Assembly (NCBI GenBank): GCA_000499405.2
Contig: HG738137.1
Location: 7,812,001 to 7,876,000, forward strand
Origin: Onchocerca volvulus
Lineage: Eukaryota > Nematoda > Chromadorea > Rhabditida > Onchocercidae
Length of the DNA stretch: 64,000 nucleotides
Direction of reading: 5' to 3'
Shown: piece by piece, positions 13,252-24,519 of the stretch
How the letters are laid out: each line of letters starts with the position of its first letter
Numbering within the stretch: the first letter of the stretch is position 1
Notes under the pieces: generated by a model
What the model was told of the DNA's origin: nothing
The model's database searches: none
Seen by the model: the letters and a program-made list of their open reading frames with translations, nothing else
Position numbers and translations under genes: made by a program

Positions 13252-15359
13252 TTACATCATTTCTAAAAGAAAAAAAGAAAGAAAAAAGCAGTTTAAATTT
13301 TTAATCGCATTATTTTAATGAATCGAATTTAATCTTTTTACTAAATATACTAAATACAAAAAGAATTATTGGACTTATTTCTCGATTCTTTGGAATATAA
13401 ATTGATTAAGATGTGAATATCAATGGTAAGATATTCTGAGTGACAAGGGAATTATATTTTGATGAAAAACTTGAAAAAAAAAAAAACGAGATGATTTAGA
13501 TGTTTACAATGAAGAACATTTTATCATCACGGAATAGCTGCCAATAAAGTATTGCTCATAAATGCAATTAAAATAACTGCTTGCTGTGAATTGTTTAACT
13601 TCCAAATAAATTTTTACTTATTTGATTTAGAAAGCTAATCTTAATAACCATTATTAAACTGGCTCAAAAATTTTGGATCGAAATTCGAATTAGTGCATTG
13701 CTCCAGTCTTTCCGCTTCCTAATGAAATCTTGACACTTCTGATGGTTCTGCTGATATATACAAATTAGTTGGCATTGATTTTTGCGGTGATTTTTACGAC
13801 CTAAGCAAATATATCGACATTAATAAAAAATCGCCGGTCAGATTAGAAATAGAAAAATAATCCAGAAATAACTGTGCCCTCCATATCTGATCACTCTAAA
13901 CATGCAATCAGTAGGCTAATCAACTTCATAAAGCGAACTCATAAAGATTGCTACTAATTTTTAAATTAAATTGTAAGTTTAGATAGACTAAATCATTCAT
14001 ATCACAGTATCAGAATCATACAAATATCATTTGAAGTATGAAAAAGAACAAAATTAGTTAAAAATTATTAAAATAAAAAAAAAATCCGTTACATAGAAAT
14101 GATCATCAATTGCAGATCTTGGAATCTAAGATTTTATTTGTATAACTTTAATTGTCTTGATTAATTTTTTTTTGTCTTAAGGAAGATTCTAGCGAATGAT
14201 TTAATTATGAACTTAAAAATTATGTAATAGATCATCCAAATAGTAGTTTTACCGCATGAATTATGGTTACAGAATGGGAAGGAAAGTTTGTAAAAAGTTT
14301 TCTCGAATGTCAGGATTTTTGCTACAGCAGACACAAAAACACTTATTAGTGTTTTAAAACCAAAACGATACTTCATTGCTTTGAAGCATAAAATGATATC
14401 TCTCACATTAGTTATACATATAAAAACGAGGGACAATAAAGGTGGAACAGTTGTCAGGTCATTTGCCAGGTCACTTGCAGGTCACTTGCCAACATCACTG
14501 GACAATCAATCCATTTCATAGTAGAGACTATTCGAAGAAGAGTTTTACAAATAAAAAATAGATCATATTTTATTGGTACCACAACGCATCTTTTCCCGAT
14601 GAAGATAACTAAGATTTTAAATAGTTCCATACCATTTATTATTATTATGATGGTCAACTTTATTAAAATATTGAAAGAAATAATAGGTTAACTTCATTTA
14701 TAATTCAAAAATATTGAAGCAGACTTTTATAAAGACTTATATCTCACTAATCAAGACCATTCTAGCTAAAAGCGTAGAAGAAAATCAGATGACCTCTGGC
14801 TTTATTTTCTAGTTTCATTATGCGTTGCATAACTGCTTGCACTATTAATTTTCTATTAAAGGGTCCAGGATGGATGAAGAATAGACTTTTAAGCAGGCTC
14901 GCTTTACCGATTCGGCGATCAGTCACGGATTATACTTAAATATAATAACATATTATTATATTTTATCATCGTTAAAACTGTTTATCTCTTATTGACCGTC
15001 ATGTTACAATCCGAAAATTGTCATCGGCAGCATCATTTAATGATATGCAAATAAATTGTAAACTTAGAACCATAATTTGCGACATTAAACGTTTTTACTT
15101 ATTGCTTCGATCTCATTTTCTTTCACAGTTATCGCCTCTACTCGCACCGATTTTTAGGATTGTCCATAGCATAGAATTTAGTGAAATACCTCACCTTACA
15201 TATAGTCTCATCAGAGTAATTTTTTTATAAATTACTTTATGTATCGGATTCATAATTAGACAATCTTAAAAATTACGGCTAGAAACGGAAAAATTTTCTC
15301 ACAATATATAAAATAAAAATGTAAATCATCGTAGCTGTTATTTCACATATAACTGCATG
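13252..15359. other. Intergenic, no gene seen
   Basis: No splice-consistent coding chain was found. Three AGGTCA hexamers in direct orientation sit at 14456, 14468 and 14479 within a short degenerate tandem repeat. Otherwise the sequence is AT-rich and undistinguished. Confidence 0.55.
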
Positions 15360-16800
15360 GAAATTTCACACATAACTTTGCAATTCTTCATCGACTGCTT
15401 TCAAATTTTGATACAACATTGCATTCAAATAGGCTCGTTTCCAGATAGGTATACCCACTTCTTTTTACTTGTCACACCTACCACAGGTAAAAGTTAGCGA
15501 GCGGACTGAATTTGTTGACCGCGTCTATTTCCCTCCTGAACAAACTTTGAAGCTCCTCAGCGACTGATTCGAAATTTCCATGCAAAGTTGCGTTGGAAAT
15601 TTATGCAACCTCTTCACCGACTGCTTTCAAATTTTGACATAACGTTTGTATTGAGATTTGTTTATGTATATATATCTAATTTTTTTTTACCTGTCGCACC
15701 TGTGATAAGTAAAAACAAGTGAAACCATGTATCATATAGCATATCTTCTGTATTCGTTGCTGTTACTTGGCACGAAATTTTGCAACCTCTTTACCGATTG
15801 CTTTAAACTTTGACACAACGTTGCATTCAAATAAGGCATGTTTTCAAATGATATATCTTTTTTTTTTTCATGTTTCACACCTTTTACTTGTCACACCTGT
15901 ACTGGATTTATTGACCGAGCTTACGCTGTTATTTGCCACAGAACATTTCAAGTCCTTCACAGATTGCTTTCAAATTTTGATAAAATCTTGCATCCGAATA
16001 GGCACATATTTCCATATTGATGCATCTACTTTCTTTTTAAAGCTGTCACATCTATGACAGACGAAAGTAAATGAGCGGACTGAATTTATTGGTCGCGCCT
16101 ACTTGTTGCAAAATGATTTGACGTTGTTGTTCTTTTGACACAGCATTTCAAGCTCTTCACCGATTGATTCGAAATTTTCATACAACGTTGCATTCGAAAT
16201 TTATTTTCATACAAGTTGCACTAGAATAGGCGCGTAACCAATTTCTAATTTTTATATAGATAAGACCCATAATTTTAGCTTTTCGCTTATTTTTTGATTT
16301 GTGGGAATATAATTGCGTCGCGGAAATGTCTAGGTGATGATGGTATATAACGAAATGTTTCCTTCAAGCAATTTATGGATTGCCTCTCTAACTTCTCTTA
16401 TTAAGCCGTGTTTTGGATTGCCTCTTTGTCGTAATGTTCGTTGGCTCATCCTGACACATTGTTTCAAGTTTTTACCCATTGATTTGAAATTGTGATACAA
16501 CATTGCATTCGAATAGGCGCGTTGTCTTATATAGATATATCTACTTTTTTTTTTCTCCTTTCACACTTGTGACAGGTAAAAGTGAGCGGATTGAATCTAT
16601 TAACTACACTTACTTCCTGCAAAGTGAACGTGACCTTCAATATGCACCGCTCAATACGCTTGGTAAAATATTCGCGTATTTCGATGCAACGTTCTTACTT
16701 TCTGCTAAGTGGACATGGCCTTCAGTGTGCAATGCTCAATACGCTCGGTAAAATATGGCGTATTCTAATGCAGCGTTCTGTCAAAATTTCAAAGCAATAG
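15360..16800 (+). repeat. Degenerate repeat array sharing a 45-bp motif with the 21-25 kb element
   Basis: Roughly seven diverged copies of a unit are visible. Each has GATTGC/GATTCGAAATTTTGA, ACAACGTTGCATTCGAATAG and GCGCGT. Several are followed by a T-rich step, CTTGTCACACCTGTGACAGG and AAAAGTGAGCGGACTGAATT. Copies lie near 15400, 15570, 15630, 15800, 15965, 16165 and 16480. A further copy at about 16755-16800 is inverted, so the array ends in opposite orientation. The same motif appears at 21400-21450 and, inverted, at 25030-25070. Open frames in this block (for example 15767-16057) follow the repeats and are not genes. Confidence 0.75.
16623..16786. repeat. Tandem duplication, period about 87
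   Basis: The segment containing GACCTTCAATATGCACCGCT and CAATACGCTTGGTAAAATAT is repeated as GGCCTTCAGTGTGCAATGCT and CAATACGCTCGGTAAAATAT. It forms the inverted terminal part of the surrounding array. Confidence 0.75.
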
Positions 16801-17591
16801 AGAAAAACTTTATTGAAATTGTTTACGAAAGTGATACTATGACCACAGTCAAATGAGATTAATGTTAACAAGGGTGATATTCTTATCAGCAGTTCTCAGG
16901 AAAGCTGTATAGAAAATATACTGTAGTTTAAGAGTTGAAAATTTTTTTCAAATTTAGTTATTAAAACTATTATCAATTATTTAAAAATTATGATGACTTT
17001 CGATATCAATATTATTACACTATTTTTATTGGCATTATCCAGAAAAATCTAAACTCTGTTTCACAGTCTAATAGTATCTTGACCTGATCTCTTCATCACA
17101 GTACTCCATTACATAAAAAAGTCATTTATTTTCATCCATTATTGTGGTTTACTGTCATTTTGTACGGCTTTATTACGATACAAACAATCGTTCTCAAAGT
17201 TGTCCAGAAAGACTTTAATATTTAGTACGCACAAAACTTGCATCAATTCTCCTTCACTTTTTTGGCAAAACAATGGTTTTCTACAGAAGACATCAAAAAC
17301 CAAACCATTTTAAGTTTCATTTAACTAGTTTCTGATTTATTAAATCACAAATTGTCATAATGATTACGCTTCATCAACAAAGCGATAATATCAAATATGT
17401 GTGCACGAAAAAACTTTAGAGACATTTAATTAAGAGTCCAAAGACTTCAGCTGATTAAAGCAGAAAATGTATCGAAATTTCATTTATTTGGTTGAATTGC
17501 AATTTGCAATTTTTGTCCATTTCAATGAATTCATCATAATTTGGCAGACTATGCAAAAATTTTTGTAAATTGGTTGTAGATATAACAAACA

Positions 17592-18174
17592 GTGTTGATT
17601 CTTAAATATTATTGAAAACAGATTATGTTTTTGTAGATCTGCAAAAATACATCGTTTCTGAATCAAAACTGAAACTGTTATCTGAAGTAGGAAAGTGTCA
17701 ATATATGGCATCAGAACAGTGTAAAAATGGATTTGGAAAGAAAATTGGTCATGGTCAAATTTCGATGGTCATTTCGAATCGATTTAGTTTTTATTCAATT
17801 AATATATTCGAACTCGATACAGAAGTATATGCAACTATACGAAATACGCGGTGAAAAAAGATTTAATTTAATAAAGAAAGGATAATAATAATATGATAAT
17901 TAAAAAAAAATATTTTGAAATTTTGCGATTGTCAAAATTGGTTTAATTTTTTTGCAGCCAAATAAATTTTGGTGAAAAAATCCACCAGATTAAACCGGCC
18001 ATATGGATCAGTGCAGAAAGAATTTAAAAGAAATTTTTCACCATGTTTCACTCAAGTTTTAACTGTGGACTACGGGATTGAAAATCATGGATATATAAAA
18101 AATGTTGAAATAAAGCAAAAAATAAAAAATTTTTTTATAGAGAATTATATTTTGGCGAAAACATCAAAATTATA
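17592..18174 (+). other. Two open stretches of unknown status
   Basis: Two plus-strand frames, about 17606-17854 and 17969-18174, have somewhat more protein-like composition than the surroundings (for example VFVDLQKYIVSESKLKLLSE and FTQVLTVDYGIENHGYIKNV). The first follows an AAACAG and the second follows a TTTTTGCAG, but the phases do not yield a clean joined product and no family is recognisable. They would converge on the 7TM receptor. They may be exons of a decayed gene or chance frames. Confidence 0.2.
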
Positions 18175-18243
18175 AAGCAAAAATGAAATAATTCCACAAT
18201 TAAATTCATAAGCTTCAAGAGAGAGTAACTATACTGTGATTTA

Positions 18244-20388
18244 CTACCGCACTGTATTTGTCCCAGAACTAATAATAACAACTTTAGTTTTTGAGAGTGC
18301 AGTTCTCAAATGCAAAAAATGGGCAAAGTATTCTTTTACAGTATTGCGTGCTTCTTTACTGTAAATGAAATAAATAGTTGGCAACTTGGCGCAAGTGATA
18401 ATGCCATAGCAATTTCTAATAATCCCCAATGGAATGGCAATTCTTCCGCCGAAAATTTTTATCAAAAGTGTTGGCAAAATGCTGAAACTTAAAACTCCAA
18501 CTTCCATCATACCACAATATATTGCAGCTTGAATTAGCAAGGCCCTTTCATAATCATAAGTTTTCACTGCATTTGCTCCATGTCCAGCAAGTATTTTCTT
18601 CTTTTCTAGATATATTTTTTAAATTAGCATAAAATAAATATGCGCAGGAACGTTTCATAATTCAAAAATTTTCATAGTTACTTTTCAAAGCTAATTTTAA
18701 AACAGATAATATCTTTCTATCTTTCATTTTTATTATACAAAGATCCTTTTATCTCTTATTCTTTATAACGTAGGAAAAAAAGCAATTTAATAATACAAAC
18801 TTTGATTTCGATTGATATCTGCTGTAGATCGTTTTCTACGACGTATACTGTAGAATATCGCAATATACATGATGAACATTATATTGGGCATGATTAATGC
18901 CCAAACACCACGAATTCTAAAGAAGGACGAATAAATAATCATTAAAAACATTTTTCAGTGACATTAACTAAGAAGTGTAAAGACGTTGGTTATTGCAGCA
19001 TGTAAATTTTTAACTAAAAATAAATTTTTTAAAATATATTCAAGAATGGATTGATGCTAAGGAGAAATAGGAATTCAGCTCGCATCTGAAGGTCTAGAAT
19101 TTCGTGGTTTCAGGATTAGATTCAAAATTTTGCTGAAATTGAACAAAATGCTATTGAAAAATAACCTCNNNNNNNNNNNNNNNNNNNNNNNNNNNNNNNN
19201 NNNNNNNNNNNNNNNNNNNNNNNNNNNNNNNNNNNNNNNNNNNNNNNNNNNNNNNNNNNNNNNNNNNNNNNNNNNNNNNNNNNNNNNNNNNNNNNNNNNN
19301 NNNNNNNNNNNNNNNNNNNNNNNNNNNNNNNNNNNNNNNNNNNNNNNNNNNNNNNNNNNNNNNNNNNNNNNNNNNNNNNNNNNNNNNNNNNNNNNNNNNN
19401 NNNNNNNNNNNNNNNNNNNNNNNNNNNNNNNNNNNNNNNNNNNNNNNNNNNNNNNNNNNNNNNNNNNNNNNNNNNNNNNNNNNNNNNNNNNNNNNNNNNN
19501 NNNNNNNNNNNNNNNNNNNNNNNNNNNNNNNNNNNNNNNNNNNNNNNNNNNNNNNNNNNGAGAGAAATTTTTTATTATTGCGATGAAAATATTCGGATTC
19601 AACAATCATCAAAAAAGTTCCTCACAATGAATAAGCTATAAAACGCATATTCCAAAAATTTTAATTTATTATTTTGAATTATTGATTTTGATAAAAGTTA
19701 TTTTGTATTTCAGATTTCCCTCGAAAGATAATTTACGCAAGAAAGAAAATAATTTATCACATACTAATAATGCAAAAAAATCTTAGTTTCTGTTCTCGAA
19801 GAAAGAATACGAATGGAGAATTTTGGTTAGCAATGGTCCACGCTATTAAAATATTTAATATAGCGAAACTAGAAGTCTAACTTATTTGCCAACTTCCATT
19901 ACTAGTTTCATTATACACTAGTTAATATTAGTTTCATTAGCAATAATATCTTCGTTCTCCACATTATCATTTATAAAATAATTATTTAAAACAATTAAGC
20001 TGGAAAGCGAATGGAACCAAAGTGATATATCCACTGGATGTAAACGAAATAACTTACCATATGAACTGCTTTTAATTTGTAATATTTCAGGAATTACAAC
20101 AACTAGTTGTGGAATAAAACCCAGAAAATGAGAAATAATTAGCTGTAATGCGATAAGAACAAATGCTTGACTGTAATTATCTTGCCGTCTGCTGAACAAT
20201 ACAATAGTCATCAATAAATTGGTAGTAAGAGAGTACAGCAAGAAAATAATAAAAAGTAGAACTGCTATGTATTTTATAGTCTTATGATGCTCGTCTCTTA
20301 TGTCAAATATATTTGTTGTATTTTTCTCCTGACAAACTGAGGGGAATATTAAAAATAATATGATGATACAGTAAGAACGAGCCAGCAT
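18244..20388 (-). CDS. Nematode serpentine 7TM G-protein-coupled receptor, interrupted by an assembly gap
   Basis: A minus-strand multi-exon gene for a seven-transmembrane receptor of nematode chemoreceptor type, expected in the plasma membrane of sensory or neuronal cells. Exon 1 starts at the ATG at 20388. It encodes a hydrophobic signal-like start, TM1 (YIAVLLFIIFLLYSL), TM2 (AFVLIALQLIISHFLGFIP) and TM3 (HPVDISLWFHSLSSLIVLN), running open to about 19920; its true donor is unclear. An exon at 18916-18801 carries TM5 (ALIMPNIMFIMYIAIFYS) followed by a basic loop (IRRRKRS). It joins in phase to the last exon, 18605-18244, with TM6 (AAIYCGMMEVGVLSFSILP), TM7 and the cytoplasmic tail, ending in TAG at 18244. 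TM4 and its loops are not visible and probably lie in or near the run of Ns. Srx- or Srw-like families are the nearest guess; subfamily and ligand cannot be called. Confidence 0.75.
19169..19559. other. Assembly gap (391 Ns)
   Basis: A run of N falls inside the 7TM receptor gene, between its TM3 and TM5 exons, so the missing TM4 exon may be here. Open frames spanning the Ns are artefacts. Confidence 1.
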
Positions 20389-20466
20389 TTTCTTAATTGA
20401 TAAGCTCCTTTAATACGATAGGAAAGAAAGAATTTCAACTAGCGTGAAATATCAATATTTGGCTTT

Positions 20467-20533
20467 AATAAATGCTCATTATAAATAATATTTATACAAA
20501 TGATTGAGCATTTATTTATAATGAGCATTTATT
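20467..20533. repeat. Perfect 22-bp inverted repeat upstream of the 7TM receptor
   Basis: The arms at 20467-20488 (core AAATGCTCATTATAAATA) and 20512-20533 are exact reverse complements separated by 23 bases. It lies 79-145 bases upstream of the receptor ATG on the minus strand, in the presumed promoter or 5' UTR. It could be a dimeric factor site, an RNA hairpin or a tiny foldback insertion. Confidence 0.9.
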
Positions 20534-21198
20534 TTGATACATTTCCTCTACATTTTATCAAGCAATCATTTAATAACTTTTAATAGCTTTAGATTTTTCA
20601 GTCCATGCAAGTGATTTGAGGAGGGTAAACACAAACCTCATTCATTCACGCGATAATAATTATAATTAAGGTATAGTCATGAGTTATTATTTATGATTTG
20701 CAAAAGAAAAAAAAATGGTGATGAAGGGTTTTATAAAATAATCAACTTCAGAAAAATGTTATGATAAAATAACTAAAAAAATGGCCTTGCAAATAAGATG
20801 TTGAAATTGGAATAAATGTCACTGCTTAAAATTTTTTTGGTCATTTTTTTTTTTTTTTTGCTTTTTTTTTGCACATCCGAAGAGCAAGTCCGATGTACTT
20901 TTCACACTTTAAGTTTTTTCTAGTTCGTTAAATTTTTTAAGTATTGATGTTGTTTGTTTTATCATTTTTGCACTGATAAAACTTTAATATATGCGAGGTA
21001 ATTTTTATAAATTTTACTTCATATTTATTAAACTAAGATTGATTTCCAACATTTAAGATACTTCGCAAATATTTATTTCAATGTCAAACCTCAATATTTT
21101 GTTGGCATTCGAATATCATTACATCTTATTATATGAGTGCATTCAATAATGTGCATTTAATTTGCGTATTAAATCAAAACTATCGCCTTTTAAAATGT

Positions 21199-21948
21199 GA
21201 CTAGCTTGACTCGGCCACGCTCCGCGAAGCCGATCCATAAGTCCATAGGGGCCGGCCACGCTTCGCGTGTCCGGTTCCAGCTAATCTATATAAACGAAAA
21301 CATCAATGATCATTTGTTCAAAATCTTAAACCTCCGAAAGTTCTTAAAGACGCGCCTTATTTATATTAATTCAAAATCTTAGATTTTGAAAAGTTCCTAC
21401 CTATTGCTCTGAAATTTTGACACAACTTTGCATTCGAATACGCGCATGTTTTTTACAGGCGTTATTGTAGCTCAATCTAGTAAAGTGCAAAAAAAGAAAA
21501 GAGGAGGAAAATGTTTCTAATGTTGAGGAAAAAAAACTTTGTAATTTGATTTGTGGTTTGGTTGGATTGGAGACTGATTCTTGCTATTATGATTCGGCTA
21601 GGTCAGCATTAGGTGCGAGGAGGTATTTTGTGTCTTGTATGAGATTTATTGATTAATGAAGAGTGATTCGTCATAACAAACAATTATCAGAGAACATTTA
21701 GCCAAATTAATCGCTGGGTTATTCTTTCCTTTGTCGCTGATAGAAAAGAATACTATTCAAGTAAATTGTTGAATTGTTGCTGCTGTTGTGTCGCTTTGAA
21801 CTATCGAACTGGAACCCTTGGAACTCCGAGTAATTGCTGTTGCTGCGTGATCTTTGTCGTTTATCTGTGAATTGGAGAACATGTTTTGGTGGTAAACATA
21901 TTTGTCGTCCCTTTGAAACTATGTCGTGCTACTTCATCTTCAGTATTT
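21199..21948 (+). repeat. Left arm of the long inverted repeat
   Basis: Starts at GACTAGCTTGACTCGGCC. It runs through TTGTTCAAAATCTTAAACCT, TTGAAAT-like GACACAACTTTGCATTCG, GATTCGGCTAGGTCAGCATT, AACAAACAATTATCAGAGAA, TTGCTGCTGTTGTGTCG and ATCTTTGTCGTTTATCTGTG, and fades near 21948. Each of these strings has a close counterpart, in the same order, in the reverse complement of 24520-25219. The outer edge is GC-richer, with several CCGGCCACGCTTCGCG-like segments. Confidence 0.8.
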
Positions 21949-22070
21949 CTTGATCAGCGTAAAACATGATTCCATATTCAGCAGTCACGCGATTAAAATT
22001 GTTCTGCATTCTGGTGCAACCCAACTGATGATTATAGTTTGAGCCGGCATGTTTTCATCCGCTCTATGAC

Positions 22071-24448
22071 TGAAATATGTCTTTATTGCAAGGCTCTGAA
22101 ATTTAATGAAAAAACGTAAGGAATGTGTTGAGCCGCCGGAAAAATTAAACTGCCTCAACTTGAGGAACCGCTAGAGCTGTTAAAAACTTCGCTGGCCGGA
22201 ATACCAATCGAATCAAAGCATCAAGAAATACAACTCGTATTTCCAAATGACGTCGTTCGGTGCAGAAATCGTAACATTATGACAAAAAATACGATACATG
22301 GAACTTGCGGGAAACTGAATTCAAATTCACCATGCATGATAGACGGAAAATACTGTAAGCGATATTCTCGAGCATTAATATCCAATACAGTTACAAGAAA
22401 TGATGAATATCCTTTATACAGAAGATCAGCAGAAGATGGTGGTAAATTAGCAACCACGCAAATGTGGAATGGTGACATCAAAGTAGATAACCGGTGAGTT
22501 ATTCCATATTCGCCTTTGCTATTAAATGCATATAAAATGTTTAGCTTCTTCTTTTGCATGTTGTTAGTAAATGTGCCCGGTCCATCCTCCTTCAGCAATA
22601 AAAAATTGTCAGCGGCGTTACATTACACATGCTACTTTCCGTAGTGCATGTCAAGCTTTGAATTTATTGGAGAACGGCCGACATTGGAATGTATGCATTA
22701 ATGACGTAACATCCAAATCAAATTCGTACACTGTTTGCAATCATATTGATCGCGTGCTCTTCTTCGTCTCTAACGCAGTTATGGGAGAAATATAAATCGC
22801 ATATGGCTGAAAATATTCTCCATCGAATACGCAGCGAAAATTCAGATTGAAAATGGATTTCATAAGAGAAATTTACAAGGAAGCGTTGATAATGATTGAA
22901 AATTTTTGCTCACAAATCCCGAACATAGTTCCCAGTCAATTGGGAATGTCATCACCGAATCGATCTGCTGCTGCTTCGTTCGATATAGAATTGCATCGCG
23001 AACAAAATTATAACACGATCGATCTTTCGTCATACTTACAATCAAATATTCCTAAGTTAACATTTGAGCAAAAAGGCATTTATGATCAAATAATGCAAAC
23101 TGTCAATAAGGGAGTAAAAAAAATCTTCTTTTTAGATGCGCCAGGAGGAACTGGTAAAATGTCCCTAATTAAACTGGTTCTGGCAGCTGTTCGATCCCAA
23201 AATGACATAGCCTTAGCTCTTGCATCGTCCCGAAATTTAGCTCCGACATTGCTACTAGGTGGAAAAACTGCTCATTCCGCTTTGAAAATGCCATTGAGCA
23301 TATAATATACATTGAAACTCCGACATTCAACATTTTCAAAATATCAGACATGAGAAAAGTATTGCAAAATACAAACTTATTATTTGGGATGAATGTACAA
23401 TGATGCACAAAATATCGGTCGAAGTTTCTGATTTTGATCGATCGGTCGAGACTCTTGATCGACTGCGTGGAAATGCCAGACCATTTTGGGAACCCATTAA
23501 TATTGCTTAGAAGAGATTTCAGGCAAATATCACCTGCAGTCCCTCAGTCGACACCAACGAACGAAATAAACACTTGCCTGAAATACTCTACTCTGTGGCG
23601 ATACGTAAAGCCGTTAGAATTAGCTACAAATAGGCTGTTCAGCTGCAAAACGATCGATCAACTGTGATATTCTTACATGAATTGCTGGATATTGGTTAAC
23701 GGAAAAGTGCCGGTTGGTCTGATCTCAGGATGAATTTCATTGACTCATAACTTCTGCAATTTAGTAACGTCAAAAGAAGAAATGGTTGAAAAAGTACTTC
23801 TCAATATTCAAATTAATTATAAGAATCACGATTGGCTGAGTGAACGAGCTATTCTTGCGGCCAAGAACAAAGACGCCGACGAACTTAATAATATTATACA
23901 ATCTAACATTCAAAGCGAGACAGTCACAGATAAGTCCGTCGATACTGTTGTGGAAGCAGATGAAGCAGTCACGAATCCAACAGAATTTTTTTACTCACTC
24001 GATCTGCTAGGACTGCCACCGCACAAACTGCAATTGAAAATCGGTGTGCCAATTATCGTGTTGCGAAATATCAACCAGCCAAACTTTGTAACGGCACACG
24101 GCTTGCAGTAAAAAAAAATTAATGAGAAACGTCATAGAAGCAGCAATCTTGACAGGATCTTTCAAAGATGAAGATGTCCTCATTTCTCGCATTACCATGA
24201 TTCCGACGGATATGCCATTTCAGTTTAAGAGATTGCAATTTCCAATTCGACTGGCGTTTGCATTCGCCATCAATAAAGCTCAGGATCAATCGTTAGAATT
24301 GTGCGATTTAGATCTAGAGACCGACTGCTTTTCATATGAACAATTATATGTTGCATATGGACAATTACATGTCGGCAAACCAGACAATTTTTATATCTAC
24401 ACAGACAATGGAACAATAAAAAATACTGTATTTCCACAAGAATTGTGA
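22071..24448 (+). pseudogene. Decayed Helitron RepHel coding sequence with HUH nuclease region deleted
   Basis: Fragments read in order across several frames. About 22074-22215: a zinc-knuckle-like ICLYCKALKFNEKT, a stop, GMC, a stop, then GKIKLPQLEEPLELLKTSLA. 22224-22277: IKKYNSYFQMTSFGAE, the conserved Helitron N-terminal motif. 22279-22497: IHGTCGKLNSNSPCMIDGKY and YPLYRR, which in intact proteins lies downstream of the HUH endonuclease. 22600-22860: FRSACQALNLLENGRHWN and KYKSHMAENILHRIRSE. 22847-23305: the PIF1-type helicase start with LDAPGGTGK (Walker A). 23434-24448: later helicase motifs, ending with FAFAINKAQDQSL and a short tail. Only about 20 bases separate the SFGA motif from IHGTCG, so the whole nuclease segment is missing. 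The Walker A Thr/Ser is replaced by Met. Confidence 0.85.
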
Positions 24449-24519
24449 AATTAAACATATTGGTGTGGGCGAAAGGTGAAAGATGTCAAGCAGCGCCACG
24501 ACAATCATTGTAAACAGGG

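Noticed and set aside
15767..16057. Overlapping plus frames with hydrophobic stretches
   Set aside because: They coincide with the degenerate repeat array; open length comes from the repeat unit, not from a gene.
19075..19630. Three open frames of about 150-180 codons on both strands
   Set aside because: They consist mainly of untranslatable Ns; the open reading is an artefact of the gap.
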